27,749 nucleotides of DNA from CAZGHF01 sp043797305 (GTDB lineage Bacteria > Patescibacteriota > Minisyncoccia > UBA6257 > GWB1-50-10): NCBI GenBank assembly GCA_043797305.1, contig JAZDPW010000004.1, forward strand, positions 1 to 27,749, written 5' to 3'. How positions within the stretch are numbered: position 1 is the stretch's first letter; every line of letters begins with the position of its first letter. Positions 7,293 to 14,411 of the stretch are shown here, piece by piece. The notes under the pieces were generated by a model. The model was not told the DNA's origin. It searched no databases and saw nothing but the letters and a program-made list of their open reading frames with translations. Position numbers and translations under genes: made by a program.

Positions 7293-7766
7293 ATGAAAGA
7301 AATTGCGGTTGTTTTGCACAATATCCGGAGCGTTCATAATGTCGGCTCCATTTTCCGGACGGCGGATGCGGCCGGGGTGAAGAAAGTTTATCTTTGCGGC
7401 ATAACGCCCACGCCATTGGACAAGTTCGGGCGGTTGCGGAAAGATTTTATAAAAGTTTCGTTAGGAGCGGAGAAAAGCGTGGCTTGGGAAAAGACGGGTT
7501 CAACAAGCCGGATTTTAGAAAAACTGAAAAAGGAAGGGTATGGGATTTTTGCGGTTGAGCAGGCAAGAAACTCCGTGCCATATCACAAGTTGCGGACAAA
7601 AAACCGCAAACTCGTTTTGGTTCTAGGGAACGAGGTAAATGGCTTGCCGCCCTCAATTCTCACGCGGGCGGATAAAGTTTTGGAGATTCCGATGCGGGGC
7701 AAGAAAGAGTCGTTAAACGTCGCGGTTGCTTTCGGCATAGCCGTTTACGGCTTGTTGTATAATTAA
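7293..7766 (+). CDS. TrmH/SpoU-family RNA 2'-O-methyltransferase
   Basis: 157 aa; methylates the 2'-OH of tRNA or rRNA nucleotides using S-adenosylmethionine. All three SPOUT signature motifs are present: motif 1 at 10-29 (NIRSVHNVGSIFRTADAAGV, with Asn16 and Arg22), motif 2 at 108-118 (LVLGNEVNGL) and motif 3 at 132-148 (IPMRGKKESLNVAVAFG), which together form the trefoil-knot cofactor pocket. It has no extra N-terminal RNA-binding domain, so it is a minimal form and the target nucleotide cannot be told from sequence. It is the first gene of the native + strand run. The next gene starts 5 bp after its stop, and the -10 box of that gene overlaps its last codons. Confidence 0.9.
   Translation: MKEIAVVLHNIRSVHNVGSIFRTADAAGVKKVYLCGITPTPLDKFGRLRKDFIKVSLGAEKSVAWEKTGSTSRILEKLKKEGYGIFAVEQARNSVPYHKLRTKNRKLVLVLGNEVNGLPPSILTRADKVLEIPMRGKKESLNVAVAFGIAVYGLLYN
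7758..7763 (+). promoter_or_regulatory. -10 box for the DUF192 gene
   Basis: TATAAT lies over the last codons of the methyltransferase gene, 8 nt before the GTG at 7772, giving a leader of about two bases or none. Confidence 0.5.
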
Positions 7767-7771
7767 GTAAA

Positions 7772-8260
7772 GTGAATTTCGTAATCAAATTTCTCGCGTT
7801 GGCTATAGGCGTTTTTTTGGCCGTCGGTTTGTTTACGGCGTCTTACTTGAACAAGATTGAGGTGGTGAAAAGGATGTCGGAGATAAAAATAAACAACCAG
7901 ACAGTTGTTGCCGAAGTGGTGAACGATGCGGAGGAACGGGAGCAGGGGCTTGCGGGTAAGAATGAAATCGGCGTAAACGAAGGAATGCTTTTCCTTTTTG
8001 ACGAGCCGGGGGTTTACGGTTTTTGGATGAAGGGGATGAATTTTCCGATAGACATCATCTGGATTGCCGGGGATGAAATTGTGGGGATTGAAAAAAACGT
8101 CGAGCCGGAGCTCGGGGCGAGGGATGAAGAACTCAAGGTTTATTATCCGACCGAGCCGGTGAATAAGGTGCTGGAGTTGAAGGCCGGGCGGGCGGAGCTT
8201 TTGCGGGCGGAGGTGGGGGATGAGGTAAAAATTCGGCCGCTGGTGAATACGAGTAAATAG
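7772..8260 (+). CDS. DUF192 family protein, membrane-anchored
   Basis: 162 aa from GTG 7772. Residues 5-25 are hydrophobic and act as a signal or anchor. The rest is a complete DUF192 domain: REQGLAGKNE, then GMLFLFDEPG, FWMKGMNFPIDIIWI and a C-terminal KVLELKAG. DUF192 proteins are small exported beta-rich proteins of unclear function, common in bacteria and archaea. No ATG is available close to this position, and the TATAAT 8 nt upstream supports the GTG start. The gene ends 32 bp before gap, which has its own promoter. Confidence 0.85.
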   Translation: MNFVIKFLALAIGVFLAVGLFTASYLNKIEVVKRMSEIKINNQTVVAEVVNDAEEREQGLAGKNEIGVNEGMLFLFDEPGVYGFWMKGMNFPIDIIWIAGDEIVGIEKNVEPELGARDEELKVYYPTEPVNKVLELKAGRAELLRAEVGDEVKIRPLVNTSK

Positions 8261-8280
8261 AAAATAGAAAGTAGAAATTC

Positions 8281-8286
8281 TATAAT
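8281..8286 (+). promoter_or_regulatory. -10 box of leaderless gap promoter
   Basis: A perfect TATAAT is followed by exactly 6 nt and then ATG 8293, so the expected first transcribed base is the A of the start codon. There is no clear -35 box and no Shine-Dalgarno site. Confidence 0.7.
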
Positions 8287-8292
8287 AAGACA

Positions 8293-9336
8293 ATGGCAAA
8301 AATTGCAATAAACGGATTTGGGAGGATTGGGAGATTGTTTTTCCGGGCCGCCTTCGATAAATCTTCGGCGAGCCAAGCAGGCTTGGATATTGTCGCCGTA
8401 AACGATTTGGGCGACTGCGAAAACTTGGCGTACCTATTGAAGTACGATACGGTTTACGGCCGCTGGGATAAGGAGGTTCGAGCAGAAGGCGATTACTTGG
8501 TGGTTGGCGGCAAATCCGCCAGCCGGCGGATAAAGTTTTTTCAGGAGAAGGACCCGGTGAAGCTCCCGTGGGGGAAACTCAGGGTTGACATCGTTGTCGA
8601 ATCGACTGGTGTTTTTGAAGAATACAAAAAAGCCAAAGTTCATTTGGAAGCGGGCGCGAAAAGAGTGGTGATTACGGCACCGGCTAAGGATTCTGATGGT
8701 TCGACGGGCAGAACTGTTTTGATGGGCGTAAACGGCGATGAGGCAAAAGGTGTGGCGCTTACGTCAAACGGGAGCTGTACCACCAACGCCGCTTCGCCGG
8801 TCATTCAGATAATGTCGGAAAATCCGGGAATCAAGAAAGCGATTTTAAACACCGTTCACGGCTATACGGCGACGCAGAATCTGGTTGACGGGCCGGTAAA
8901 GGGGAAAGATTTCCGCCGGGGCCGGGCGGCGGCGCAGAATATCGTCCTGTCTTCCACGGGGGCGGCGACGGCGGTTACGAGGGCCGTCCGCGGGCTTGCC
9001 GGGAAGTTCGACGGTATTGCGATGCGGGTGCCGGTGGTAAACGGTTCGATTGCCGACATTACGTTTCTTGCGGCGCGAAAAACTTCGGTGGAAGAAATAA
9101 ACGACATTTTGAAAAAAGCGGCCAAGAGTCCGCGCTGGAAGGGGATTTTGAAAGTGGCGGAAGGTCCGATTGTTTCGTCGGACGTCATCGGCGAACCATA
9201 CGGCGCGATTGTGGATTTGGAATTTACCCGCGTTATAGACGGCGATTTGGTAAAAGTGCTCTCGTGGTACGACAACGAGGCGGGGTATGTGGCGACGCTC
9301 GTTGGGCATGTCCTGAACGTGGCGAGCCTGATTTGA
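8293..9336 (+). CDS. gap: Glyceraldehyde-3-phosphate dehydrogenase
   Basis: 347 aa, normal for the family. It converts glyceraldehyde 3-phosphate to 1,3-bisphosphoglycerate with NAD(P) in lower glycolysis. The Rossmann start INGFGRIGR (6-14) and ND (37-38) bind the cofactor. The catalytic Cys162 lies in SNGSCTTN and its partner is His189 in NTVHGYTATQ. RAAAQNIVLSSTGAA and SWYDNEAGYV are further family blocks. Ala replaces the usual Cys four residues after the catalytic cysteine (SCTTNA), which is common. It has its own leaderless promoter, and capA begins 3 bp after its stop, so the two are probably co-transcribed. Confidence 0.97.
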   Translation: MAKIAINGFGRIGRLFFRAAFDKSSASQAGLDIVAVNDLGDCENLAYLLKYDTVYGRWDKEVRAEGDYLVVGGKSASRRIKFFQEKDPVKLPWGKLRVDIVVESTGVFEEYKKAKVHLEAGAKRVVITAPAKDSDGSTGRTVLMGVNGDEAKGVALTSNGSCTTNAASPVIQIMSENPGIKKAILNTVHGYTATQNLVDGPVKGKDFRRGRAAAQNIVLSSTGAATAVTRAVRGLAGKFDGIAMRVPVVNGSIADITFLAARKTSVEEINDILKKAAKSPRWKGILKVAEGPIVSSDVIGEPYGAIVDLEFTRVIDGDLVKVLSWYDNEAGYVATLVGHVLNVASLI

Positions 9337-9338
9337 CG

Positions 9339-10304
9339 GTGAAACATTTCGCAACTTTTCTTATTCTGGCTTTAGGCGGCTTGGGCTTAGGGGTTGGATT
9401 AAGATTTACAACAGAAAAATCCGATTTTCGGGAAACTGCCGTTTTGCCTACACCTGCGTCTCCGTCGCCGGAGATAAGTTTGATTTTCGTCGGCGACATC
9501 ATACTCGACCGTGCCGTGAAATCCAAGGTGGAGAAAATCGGCAACGGGGATTTCAGCTATCCGTTTTTGAAAATCGCCGATGTTTTACAAGGGGTCGATA
9601 TCGCAGCCGGCAATTTGGAAGGGCCGATATCGGATAAAGGAGAAAACGTGGGCAGTATTTATTCTTTTCGGATGCCGCCTGAGGCGCTCCGGGGCCTAAC
9701 CTTCGCCGGTTTTGACGTTTTGTTTTTGGCGAACAACCATATCGGCGACTGGGGAGCGGAAGCGCTTGCAGATACCGTTTCGAACTTGGAGAATGCGGGG
9801 ATTGCCGCAGTCGGGGCCGGCCGTACTTCGGCCGAAGCCTACGCGCCGGAAATCCTGGAAGTGAAAGGGGTGAAAATCGCTTTCTTGGCTTTTTCTGACT
9901 TCTTCGTTTCCGGTGCGGCTCTTGCCGAGGAAACGGCGGTGACCGACGCCATTCTGGGCGCGAAAGCGACGGCCGATGTCGTTGTTGTCGCATACCACTT
10001 CGGCGAGGAATACCTTACGGAGCCGAATGAGCGCCAGATGACGCTCGCGCGGCTTGCGATTGATGCGGGCGCCGATTTGGTTATCGGTTCCCATCCCCAC
10101 GTTATCCAGCCGCTCGAGGTTTATAACGGCAAGTACATTGCCTACAGTTTGGGAAATTTCGTTTTTGACCAGAATTTTTCCGAAGAAACCATGACTGGTG
10201 GCTTGCTCAAGGTATTTTTGGAAGGGAAGGACATTGTCTCGGTTGCGCTCCACGAGGTCGGGATAAACGGCGATTTTCAGCCGGAATTGAAACAAAAAAA
10301 TTAG
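9339..10304 (+). CDS. CapA-family (PGA_cap) metallophosphatase-like protein
   Basis: 321 aa from GTG 9339, 3 bp after the gap stop; an upstream in-frame ATG at 9264 lies inside gap and would spoil the signal sequence. Residues 3-22 are a hydrophobic signal or anchor. The CapA domain then runs from about 46: VGDIILDR (51-58), GNLEGP (91-96), ANNHIGDWG (131-139), YHFGEEY and SHPHVIQP, matching the metal-binding blocks of the calcineurin-like CapA family, which is linked to poly-gamma-glutamate or other surface polymers. No capB or capC is nearby, so its substrate is open. It is likely attached to the outer face of the membrane. Confidence 0.88.
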   Translation: MKHFATFLILALGGLGLGVGLRFTTEKSDFRETAVLPTPASPSPEISLIFVGDIILDRAVKSKVEKIGNGDFSYPFLKIADVLQGVDIAAGNLEGPISDKGENVGSIYSFRMPPEALRGLTFAGFDVLFLANNHIGDWGAEALADTVSNLENAGIAAVGAGRTSAEAYAPEILEVKGVKIAFLAFSDFFVSGAALAEETAVTDAILGAKATADVVVVAYHFGEEYLTEPNERQMTLARLAIDAGADLVIGSHPHVIQPLEVYNGKYIAYSLGNFVFDQNFSEETMTGGLLKVFLEGKDIVSVALHEVGINGDFQPELKQKN

Positions 10305-10313
10305 TCCGGGGCG

Positions 10314-10322
10314 TGTTATAAT
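10314..10322 (+). promoter_or_regulatory. Extended -10 promoter of rpiB (leaderless)
   Basis: TGTTATAAT (TGn plus perfect -10) ends 6 nt before ATG 10329. The A-rich segment 26 nt upstream offers no -35 match, as expected for an extended -10 promoter. Confidence 0.7.
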
Positions 10323-10328
10323 TTAGTA

Positions 10329-10808
10329 ATGATTATCTACATCGGAGCGGACCATCGCGGGTTCGAACTTAAAGAGCGGATAAAGGGATTTTTGAAGGAT
10401 AAGGGCTACCAAGTGGCCGATTTAGGCAACGACCGTTACGACGAGAACGACGACTATCCGGATTTTGCCGAGGCGGTGGCGAAAAAAGTGAGCTTGAATT
10501 ACGAAAGCGCCCGCGGGATTTTGGTTTGCAGTTCGGGAGTGGGGGTGGACGTGATCGCCAACAAGTTTCAGAACGTGCGTTCGGCCTTGGTCGCCAGTTC
10601 TGACCAGGCGTTCGATTCCCGAAACGACGACGACTCAAACGTCCTTTCGCTCGCCGCTACGTACCTGAAGCCGGAGGACGCGGAAAAAATAGTTCTCACC
10701 TGGATTGGGACGCCGTTTGCGGACGAGGAGAAGTTTAAGAGGCGGCTTGGGAAGATAAGGAATCTGGAATTAAAAGTTTCTCGACCAATTGACGAAGAAG
10801 AGAAGTAA
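10329..10808 (+). CDS. rpiB: RpiB/LacAB-family ribose-5-phosphate isomerase B
   Basis: 159 aa. RpiB interconverts ribose 5-phosphate and ribulose 5-phosphate in the pentose phosphate pathway. The N-terminus IYIGADHRGFELK (3-15) and the block ILVCSSGVGVDVIANKF (64-80), with the catalytic Cys67, are diagnostic. The segment that in Escherichia coli RpiB reads SRQHNDTNVL, with a ring-opening His99, here reads SRNDDDSNVL: the histidine position is Asp100. The arginine that usually follows (GSR) is also absent. Activity may therefore rest on other residues, or the substrate may differ. It lies upstream of rpe, which uses ribulose 5-phosphate, and is separated from it by a large structured element. 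Confidence 0.88.
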   Translation: MIIYIGADHRGFELKERIKGFLKDKGYQVADLGNDRYDENDDYPDFAEAVAKKVSLNYESARGILVCSSGVGVDVIANKFQNVRSALVASSDQAFDSRNDDDSNVLSLAATYLKPEDAEKIVLTWIGTPFADEEKFKRRLGKIRNLELKVSRPIDEEEK

Positions 10809-10817
10809 ACCTTTTCC

Positions 10818-10938
10818 GGTCAGAAAGAAACCGCAGGCTCGTGAGACGTGCCAGTTCGGCTTCTCCGCCCGAGGCGGAGAAGCTCGAACATTCCCTAACC
10901 TACCCAAGTCTCACTTACCTGCGGTTTCTCTCTAGACC
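10818..10938 (+). ncRNA. Structured element E1 (homologous to E2 at 17690), before rpe
   Basis: 121 nt that start 10 nt after the rpiB stop. Stem P1 pairs 10818-10837 with 10918-10938 (AGAAACCGCAGG with CCTGCGGTTTCT; about 19 pairs, one bulge, one mismatch). Stem P2 is GTGAGAC (10841-10847) with GTCTCAC (10908-10914). Stem P3 pairs 10854-10869 with 10873-10889 around a CGA loop (16 pairs, one bulge). An asymmetric internal loop has GTGCCA on one side and CTAACCTACCCAA on the other. P1, P2, the loop motifs and an ACCAA..GGCG.GC tail are shared with E2. Strand is inferred from the neighbours. It could be a 3'-UTR or terminator-like RNA, an independent RNA, a cis-regulator, or a MITE-like repeat. 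Confidence 0.6.
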
Positions 10939-10972
10939 AAGTTCGGCGCGCTTCAAAGAAAAGTTCACTCTA

Positions 10973-10981
10973 TGTTAAAAT
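10973..10981 (+). promoter_or_regulatory. Extended -10 promoter of rpe
   Basis: TGTTAAAAT (TGn plus TAAAAT) ends 7 nt before ATG 10989. It lies downstream of E1, so a transcript from here would not contain E1. Confidence 0.55.
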
Positions 10982-10988
10982 TAACTCG

Positions 10989-11630
10989 ATGGAAGTAATT
11001 CCCGGTATAAATTGTCCGGATTTTGGGTGCGTTAGGGAGAAAATAAATCAAGCGAGGGAACTTGGCGCCGAATGGGTGCACATTGACGTTACCGACGGGA
11101 GGTTTGCGAAACATACAACTTGGAACAATCCGGAGGATTTGAGTTCTTTGGCCGACGAGCTTGGGGATTTGAAACTGGAAATTCACTTAATGGTTCTTGA
11201 CCCGCAGGCGGTGATCGGGGACTGGCTTCAGGCGGGCTGCGACCGGATTATCGTCCACTTTGAAGCGCTCTCCGACGGTTGGGAGATAATTTGCGACAAA
11301 GTAGAGAGGGAAGGCAGGGAATTGGGTCTGGCTATTAGTCCCGAAACGCCGACTCATGTTCTTACACCCTACCTAAAAGCCGTTTCGCTGGTTGAGCTTT
11401 TGGCGGTTGCTCCCGGTCCGGCCGGTCAGAAGTTCAACCCGGTTATTATTGAAAAACTGAAGGACTTGAAGAAGAGAGAACCGGATTTGAGGGTCGAAGT
11501 TGACGGCGGCGTGAACTTGGAAACGGCGAAATTGCTGAAATATGCGGGGGCGGACATCGTTGTTTCGACCTCCTATATCTGGAAAGGAGGCAACCCCAAA
11601 GAAACTTTCGATAAATTGAGGAATTTGTAA
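10989..11630 (+). CDS. rpe: Ribulose-phosphate 3-epimerase family protein
   Basis: 213 aa TIM-barrel enzyme that interconverts ribulose 5-phosphate and xylulose 5-phosphate, the latter a transketolase substrate. Metal and catalytic positions fit: His31 and Asp33 in HIDVTDG, His66 in EIHLM, and Asp172 in VEVDGGVN. The VHFEA and APGPAGQKF blocks match the family, the latter in place of the usual NPGFGGQ. The N-terminal SAD motif is changed to CPD, so it is somewhat divergent; a related hexulose-phosphate epimerase cannot be excluded. The gene has its own extended -10 box and no Shine-Dalgarno site. pyrG follows after 13 bp. Confidence 0.88.
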   Translation: MEVIPGINCPDFGCVREKINQARELGAEWVHIDVTDGRFAKHTTWNNPEDLSSLADELGDLKLEIHLMVLDPQAVIGDWLQAGCDRIIVHFEALSDGWEIICDKVEREGRELGLAISPETPTHVLTPYLKAVSLVELLAVAPGPAGQKFNPVIIEKLKDLKKREPDLRVEVDGGVNLETAKLLKYAGADIVVSTSYIWKGGNPKETFDKLRNL

Positions 11631-11643
11631 TATAGTTAATGCG

Positions 11644-13293
11644 ATGAGAAAAAAGAGGAGCAGTAAGAAAACGCCAAAATACATTTTCGTTGTCGGCGGC
11701 GTGATGTCTTCCGTAGGCAAGGGAGTGGCCGCCGCTTCAATAGGCAAAATTTTGCAATCAAGAGGCTACAAGGTGGCCAACTTGAAAGCCGATATGTATG
11801 TGAACGTCGATGCCGGCACCATCCGCCCGGCCGAGCACGGCGAGGTTTTCGTCGGCGATGACGGCATTGAGGCGGACCAGGATTTAGGTAATTACGAGCG
11901 TTTTACGAACCAAGTTTCCACCCGCGAAGATTACATTACCACCGGCCAGGTGTATTCCGAACTCATCAGGAGAGAAAGGAATTTGGAGTTCGGCGGCGAA
12001 GACGTTGAGGTGGTGCCGGATGTGCCGAACGAAATAATCAGGCGCATCAAGCTTTGCCAGAAGAAAAACAATTCGGAGATAACGGTTGTCGAATACGGCG
12101 GTACGGTCGGCGAGTATCAGCTTCTGATTTTCCTGGAGGCGGCGCGGATGATGAAAGCAAAAAATCCGGGCGACGTTTTTTGCGTTCTGGTGAGTTTCCT
12201 GCCCACGCCGAAAATTTTAGGCGAGCAGAAATCAAAGCCTACCCAGTATGCCGTTCAAACCCTGAACTCGGCGGGCATCAATCCCGATTTCATAATCTGC
12301 CGTTCTGAGAACCCAGTTACAGACCATATCAAAAAAACCATCAGCACGGTTTGCAGTTTGCCAATCGAGCGAATCGTTTCCGCGCCGGACGTTTACTCCA
12401 TTTACGATATTCCCGTTGATTTGGAAAAGGAAAGATTCGGGGAAACGCTGCTCAAAGCCATAAATCTGCCTTCCCGCAAAGCCGACCTCAAAGATTGGGC
12501 CGCTTTGGCAAGAAAAATCAAAAAACTGAAGAAGCCGGTGAAGATAGGGATTGTCGGAAAGTATTTCAACTTCAAGTCCTGCAAAGACACTTATATTTCG
12601 GTTATCGAGTCCATAAATCACGCCGCCTGGACTGCGAGTCGCCGGCCGGAAATCGTCTGGCTCGATTCGGAGAAGTACGAAACCGACCGCAGGAAACTGA
12701 AGGAGCTCGACGAATTGGACGGGATAATAGTTCCCGGCGGTTTCGGCAGCCGGGGGATTGAGGGGATGGTCTTAGCGGCCGATTACGCGAGACGCAACAA
12801 AATTCCTTATCTCGGGCTTTGTTTGGGCATGCAAATCATGGTTATTTCTTACGCCAGAAACGTTTTGGGACTGAAGAAGGCGAACTCAACCGAGTTTGCT
12901 CCGAATTCACCCCATCCGGTTATTGCGACGATGGAAGACCAGGTGGAAAAAATAAAAGCGAAAAATTACGGCGCCACGATGAGATTGGGGGCGTACCCTT
13001 GTGTTTTGACTCCCGGGACGGCGGCGTACAGCGCTTACGGCAAGAGGGAAGTTTTGGAGCGCCACCGGCACCGCTACGAAGTGAATAATGCCTACGTCAA
13101 GAAACTGGAAAAGAACGGTTTGGTTTTTTCCGGCCGATATGAGAAAGGTAACTTGATGGAGATTGCCGAGTTGCCGAAGAGCGAGCATCCGTTTTATCTT
13201 GGCACGCAATTTCATCCCGAGTTCAAATCGCGACCACTGGAACCGCATCCTTTGTTTTTGGCTTTCATCAAAGCCGCCATAAAAGGTAAATAG
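11644..13293 (+). CDS. pyrG: CTP synthase
   Basis: 549 aa, the normal size. It makes CTP from UTP, ATP and glutamine. The N-terminal synthetase domain has the P-loop-like GGVMSSVGKG (18-27), HGEVFVGDDG (65-74) and VEYGGTVGEYQ. The C-terminal class I glutamine amidotransferase domain has the nucleophile Cys393 in GLCLGMQ and the partners His524 and Glu526 in QFHPEF. The normally conserved KxDPYxNxDPGT block reads KADMYVNVDAGT, and the usual VEIGGTVGDIES reads VEYGGTVGEYQL, so the nucleotide-binding region is somewhat unusual. TATAGT at 11631-11636 lies 7 nt before the ATG and could drive a leaderless message. Its stop is immediately followed by structured element E3. Confidence 0.96.
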   Translation: MRKKRSSKKTPKYIFVVGGVMSSVGKGVAAASIGKILQSRGYKVANLKADMYVNVDAGTIRPAEHGEVFVGDDGIEADQDLGNYERFTNQVSTREDYITTGQVYSELIRRERNLEFGGEDVEVVPDVPNEIIRRIKLCQKKNNSEITVVEYGGTVGEYQLLIFLEAARMMKAKNPGDVFCVLVSFLPTPKILGEQKSKPTQYAVQTLNSAGINPDFIICRSENPVTDHIKKTISTVCSLPIERIVSAPDVYSIYDIPVDLEKERFGETLLKAINLPSRKADLKDWAALARKIKKLKKPVKIGIVGKYFNFKSCKDTYISVIESINHAAWTASRRPEIVWLDSEKYETDRRKLKELDELDGIIVPGGFGSRGIEGMVLAADYARRNKIPYLGLCLGMQIMVISYARNVLGLKKANSTEFAPNSPHPVIATMEDQVEKIKAKNYGATMRLGAYPCVLTPGTAAYSAYGKREVLERHRHRYEVNNAYVKKLEKNGLVFSGRYEKGNLMEIAELPKSEHPFYLGTQFHPEFKSRPLEPHPLFLAFIKAAIKGK

Positions 13294-13469
13294 GCAGGGA
13301 TTTTCTCTTTCACGCCGAGACTTCTTCGGCTCGGGCGATTTCAGCCGACCGCGGTCGGCTTCAACCCTTCGCTCGCTTTAGAACCCCTCGGGTTAGCTCG
13401 CTCACCCCTTTTGGGGCTTCGCCGAAGAGAGGATGAATTAGTCTCGGCTTAGAAAAAGAAAAATCCTGC
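13294..13469 (+). other. Large multibranched inverted-repeat element E3, before transketolase
   Basis: 176 bp starting at the base after the pyrG stop. The outer arms are GCAGG/CCTGC (13294-13298 and 13465-13469), continued by partly paired pyrimidine- and purine-rich tracts. Inside them GCCGAGACT (13314-13322) pairs perfectly with AGTCTCGGC (13440-13448), then TCTTCGGC (13323-13330) with GCCGAAGA (13421-13428). This encloses three hairpins: an 18 bp perfect palindrome AGCCGACCGCGGTCGGCT (13343-13360), AACCC/GGGTT (13382-13394) and CCCC-tttt-GGGG (13405-13416). E1 and E2 share its position after a stop codon, GAGA-type P2 sequences and CCTGC. True homology with them is not shown. Confidence 0.55.
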
Positions 13470-13498
13470 TTAATGTTTATGAAATTACGATTTTGAGG

Positions 13499-13504
13499 TA
13501 TAAT
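13499..13504 (+). promoter_or_regulatory. -10 box of the transketolase operon
   Basis: A perfect TATAAT ends 8 nt before ATG 13513, downstream of E3. No Shine-Dalgarno site; the leader would be about two bases. Confidence 0.6.
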
Positions 13505-13512
13505 GCTTCTTA

Positions 13513-14409
13513 ATGGAGGCCTTGCATGAGGGTAAATTAAAGCGTTTGGAGGAACTTGCGATAAGTGTTCGGGAAACGATAATTGAAACACTAATTGAGG
13601 CGGGGAGCGGGCATACGGCCGGGCCTTTGGGGATGGCCGATATCTTTACAGCCCTTTATTTTCACGTTTTAAAACACAATCCCAAGAAACCCGACTGGCC
13701 GGAGCGGGACCGGCTGATTCTTTCAAACGGCCATATTTGCCCGGTGCGCTACGTAGCGATGGCTTACGCCGGCTATTTTCCAATGGAGGAGTTGAAGACG
13801 CTCCGCAAGATAAACTCGCGGCTTCAGGGCCACCCTCACCGGGCGGCGTTGCCGGGCGTGGAGACGACCTCCGGTCCTTTGGGCTCGGGGCTTTCGCAGG
13901 CAATCGGCGTGGCGCTTGCCGCGCGGCTCGATAATAAAAAGTACCGTATCTATTGCATTACCTCGGACGCCGAAATTCAGGAAGGCAATTACTGGGAAGC
14001 GGTGATGTTTGCCGGAAAGCAGAAGCATAAATTGAGCAACTTGACCCTTATCGTCGACCGGAACAACATCCAGATTGACGGTTTTACCGAAGACGTAATG
14101 CCGCTTGAGCCCTTGCATGAAAAATTTGAGGCGTTCAATTGGCATGTCCTTGAAGTTGACGGGCACAATATGGCGGAGTTTGTAAGTGCGGTGAGCGAAG
14201 CGGAGGCGATTTACGAAAAACCGACCGTTATCATCGCCCACACTACGCCGGGCAAAGGCGTGAGCTTTATGGAGAACGATTACAAGTGGCACGGCTTGCC
14301 GCCCGGCAAACTTAAGCACCCGGACGAGCCGCCGCCGGAAGAGCAGGGGAAATTAGCGCTCAAGGAACTTCGGACCTTGGGGAAAAGAATAAAAAGCGAA
14401 CATGAATAA
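13513..14409 (+). CDS. Transketolase, N-terminal (thiamine-diphosphate-binding) subunit
   Basis: 298 aa. With the next gene it forms a split transketolase that moves two-carbon units between sugar phosphates. His34 (SGHTAGPLG), His74 (SNGHICP) and GPLGSGLSQAIGVA (121-134) are family blocks. The diphosphate/Mg motif usually read as GDGELQEG is SDAEIQEG here (151-158), keeping Asp152 and Glu154, with VDRNNIQIDG following. Both flanking glycines of GDG are lost, which is unusual but is seen at a spot where variation is tolerated in split forms. It is first in a tight four-gene operon (gap of 2 bp to the next gene). Confidence 0.93.
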   Translation: MEALHEGKLKRLEELAISVRETIIETLIEAGSGHTAGPLGMADIFTALYFHVLKHNPKKPDWPERDRLILSNGHICPVRYVAMAYAGYFPMEELKTLRKINSRLQGHPHRAALPGVETTSGPLGSGLSQAIGVALAARLDNKKYRIYCITSDAEIQEGNYWEAVMFAGKQKHKLSNLTLIVDRNNIQIDGFTEDVMPLEPLHEKFEAFNWHVLEVDGHNMAEFVSAVSEAEAIYEKPTVIIAHTTPGKGVSFMENDYKWHGLPPGKLKHPDEPPPEEQGKLALKELRTLGKRIKSEHE

Positions 14410-14411
14410 TT

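Noticed and set aside
9264..9338. Upstream ATG start for the CapA-like gene
   Set aside because: It lies inside gap and would put a charged, Cys-containing stretch before the signal segment; GTG 9339 directly after the gap stop is better.
8845..9354. Long minus-strand ORFs opposite gap and other enzyme genes
   Set aside because: They are shadows of GC-rich codons in well-identified plus-strand genes, with Arg/Pro/His-rich products and no start signals.
10818..10938. E1 as a tRNA, TPP riboswitch or SRP RNA
   Set aside because: It has no cloverleaf or CCA-type acceptor, and none of the conserved TPP (CTGAGA) or SRP (GGTCAGGTCCGGAAGGAAGCA) motifs on either strand.
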